NCBI GenBank assembly: GCA_027604685.1
Contig: JADHYX010000192.1
Location: 5,995-40,947 of the forward strand
Origin: Lobulomyces angularis
Taxonomy: Eukaryota > Chytridiomycota > Chytridiomycetes > Lobulomycetales > Lobulomycetaceae
Length of the DNA stretch: 34,953 bases
Direction of reading: 5' to 3'
Shown here in pieces: positions 34,294-34,953 of the stretch (positions are counted from its first letter, which is position 1; the number at the start of each line of letters is the position of its first letter). The notes beneath the pieces were generated by a model. It was not told the origin of the DNA and did no database searches. It saw nothing but the letters and a program-made list of their open reading frames with translations. A program made the position numbers and the translations under genes.

Positions 34294-34787
34294 AACCTTA
34301 TTTAAACTTTGATGCTTTTTGACAACGGATATCCAGTTAAGCTTATTTTTTTTGTTTATGTTTAATTATACTTTATATAAAAATTACCAATACCTAAAGA
34401 GAAGATAAATTTTTTTTGAACCTTAAAGTTCTGGAAAACAAGTTTTTTTGGAGGCTTTCTGACACTTTTAATCTGTAACGAAGAAATCCAAATTTATTTT
34501 TGGATTTCTTTAATACTTAATAAAAACAGAATCTTTTTCTTAAATTAAATCCAAACAAATGATATGTTAGATTTCAAATTCATTCATTCTTAAAAATATT
34601 TTTTTAATTACGTGTAATTATTGAAAGAAAACATTTCATACACATATAACATACATAACAACCAAAATCCTTACTTATCAAAACTGTGTACATGCTATTT
34701 TTTTAATAAAAACAACCTTCATTATTGATGCGAAATTTTTATTTGTAGTGCTTTTAAGTTATTGTAATATACTATCAGAACTTCTAA
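34294..34787. other. Intergenic region with a 12-bp hairpin
   Basis: About 490 bp upstream of the CNBD gene. It contains a perfect 12-bp inverted repeat with a 6-nt loop (arms 34481-34492 and 34499-34510). Otherwise it is A/T-rich with no gene recognised; it must hold the CNBD promoter. Confidence 0.4.
34481..34510. repeat. 12-bp perfect inverted repeat, 6-nt loop
   Basis: AAGAAATCCAAA, then a loop TTTATT, then the exact reverse complement. It can form a stable short hairpin for this base composition. Role unknown. Confidence 0.6.
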
Positions 34788-34929
34788 ATGTCCAAAAAAA
34801 AAAAGCTTAATTGTCATTTCCTTATTATTAGTGTTTGGGCATTATCTTTCTGAACATGCTGTTTTTGCTAGGGAACAACTTAACTATAATGAAAAATGCC
34901 AAAAATTCTTAGAAAAAAACTATAAATAG
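34788..34929 (+). pseudogene. Tiny membrane-protein-like ORF with a one-base slip in a poly-A run
   Basis: ATG at 34788 is followed by TCC and 11 A. Read as is, the frame (MSKKKKLNC...) stops after about 21 codons. One A fewer would give a 46-codon frame to TAG 34927-34929: a Lys-rich start, a hydrophobic run 'SLIVISLLLVFGHYL' and a charged tail 'EHAVFAREQL...KFLEKNYK', like a small single-pass membrane or mitochondrial protein. The frame is open from about 34767 through the A-run but has no other ATG. A homopolymer sequencing error is the simplest explanation; a real frameshift, a spliced upstream exon or chance are alternatives. Family not recognised. Confidence 0.35.
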
Positions 34930-34953
34930 AGAGTAAAATAAATATTTTTTACT

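Noticed and set aside
1..34953. tRNA, rRNA, snRNA, CRISPR array or transposon
   Set aside because: I looked for G+C-richer cloverleaf-like segments, GGTTCGA-type arms, regular spacers, terminal repeats and transposase or reverse-transcriptase motifs on both strands and saw none.

Overview
This is a strongly A+T-rich, compact and very intron-dense nuclear segment from a eukaryote. It is packed with conserved single-copy housekeeping genes. The gene content is an ECD/SGT1 protein, the t-UTP protein Utp5/WDR43, a RAD16-type SNF2/RING helicase, a LETM1-like protein, INCENP, POT1, nicotinate phosphoribosyltransferase, a Tra2-like SR factor, COG1, cyclin H, enoyl-CoA reductase and glycogen branching enzyme. 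That set points to an opisthokont-like host. My best guess is an early-diverging fungus or fungal relative (cryptomycete, aphelid or chytrid-like), because RAD16, the Tsc13-type reductase and Npt1 look fungal. This is an inference; no rRNA or other taxonomic marker is present.

Almost every gene had to be rebuilt from short exons. About 104 introns were placed, nearly all GT-AG and mostly 35-60 nt; the shortest is 33 nt and a few reach 80-105 nt. Each gene model was checked for reading-frame phase across every junction. The apparent open frames therefore break at introns, and many short ones are only single exons.

Layout. 1-1106 (+) 3' part of ECD. 1395-2896 (-) mitochondrial carrier. 3006-3256 (-) candidate tiny gene. 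3339-5525 (-) Utp5/WDR43. 6099-9498 (+) RAD16. 9715-11040 (-) LETM1-like. 11605-14765 (-) INCENP. 14809-16673 (+) POT1. 16750-18214 (-) NAPRT. 19065-19867 (-) Tra2-like. 19970-23874 (-) COG1. 24043-25375 (+) cyclin H. 25509-26083 (-) EF-hand protein. 26440-27561 (+) very-long-chain enoyl-CoA reductase. 27728-29701 (-) ICME-like alpha/beta hydrolase. 30143-32751 (+) glycogen branching enzyme. 32988-34293 (-) cyclic-nucleotide-binding protein. 34788-34929 (+) tiny ORF with a one-base slip in a poly-A run.

There is no operon-like pathway here. Neighbours are arranged as divergent pairs sharing short promoters (INCENP/POT1 only 43 bp apart, COG1/cyclin H 168 bp, Utp5/RAD16 about 570 bp, hydrolase/GBE about 440 bp) and as tail-to-tail pairs with short A/T-rich gaps. 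Themes are chromosome maintenance (POT1, INCENP, RAD16), ribosome and RNA processing (Utp5, Tra2, ECD), Golgi/ER membrane biology (COG1, TECR, ICME-like), mitochondria (carrier, LETM1-like) and metabolism (NAPRT, GBE). No mobile element, CRISPR array, tRNA or rRNA was recognised.
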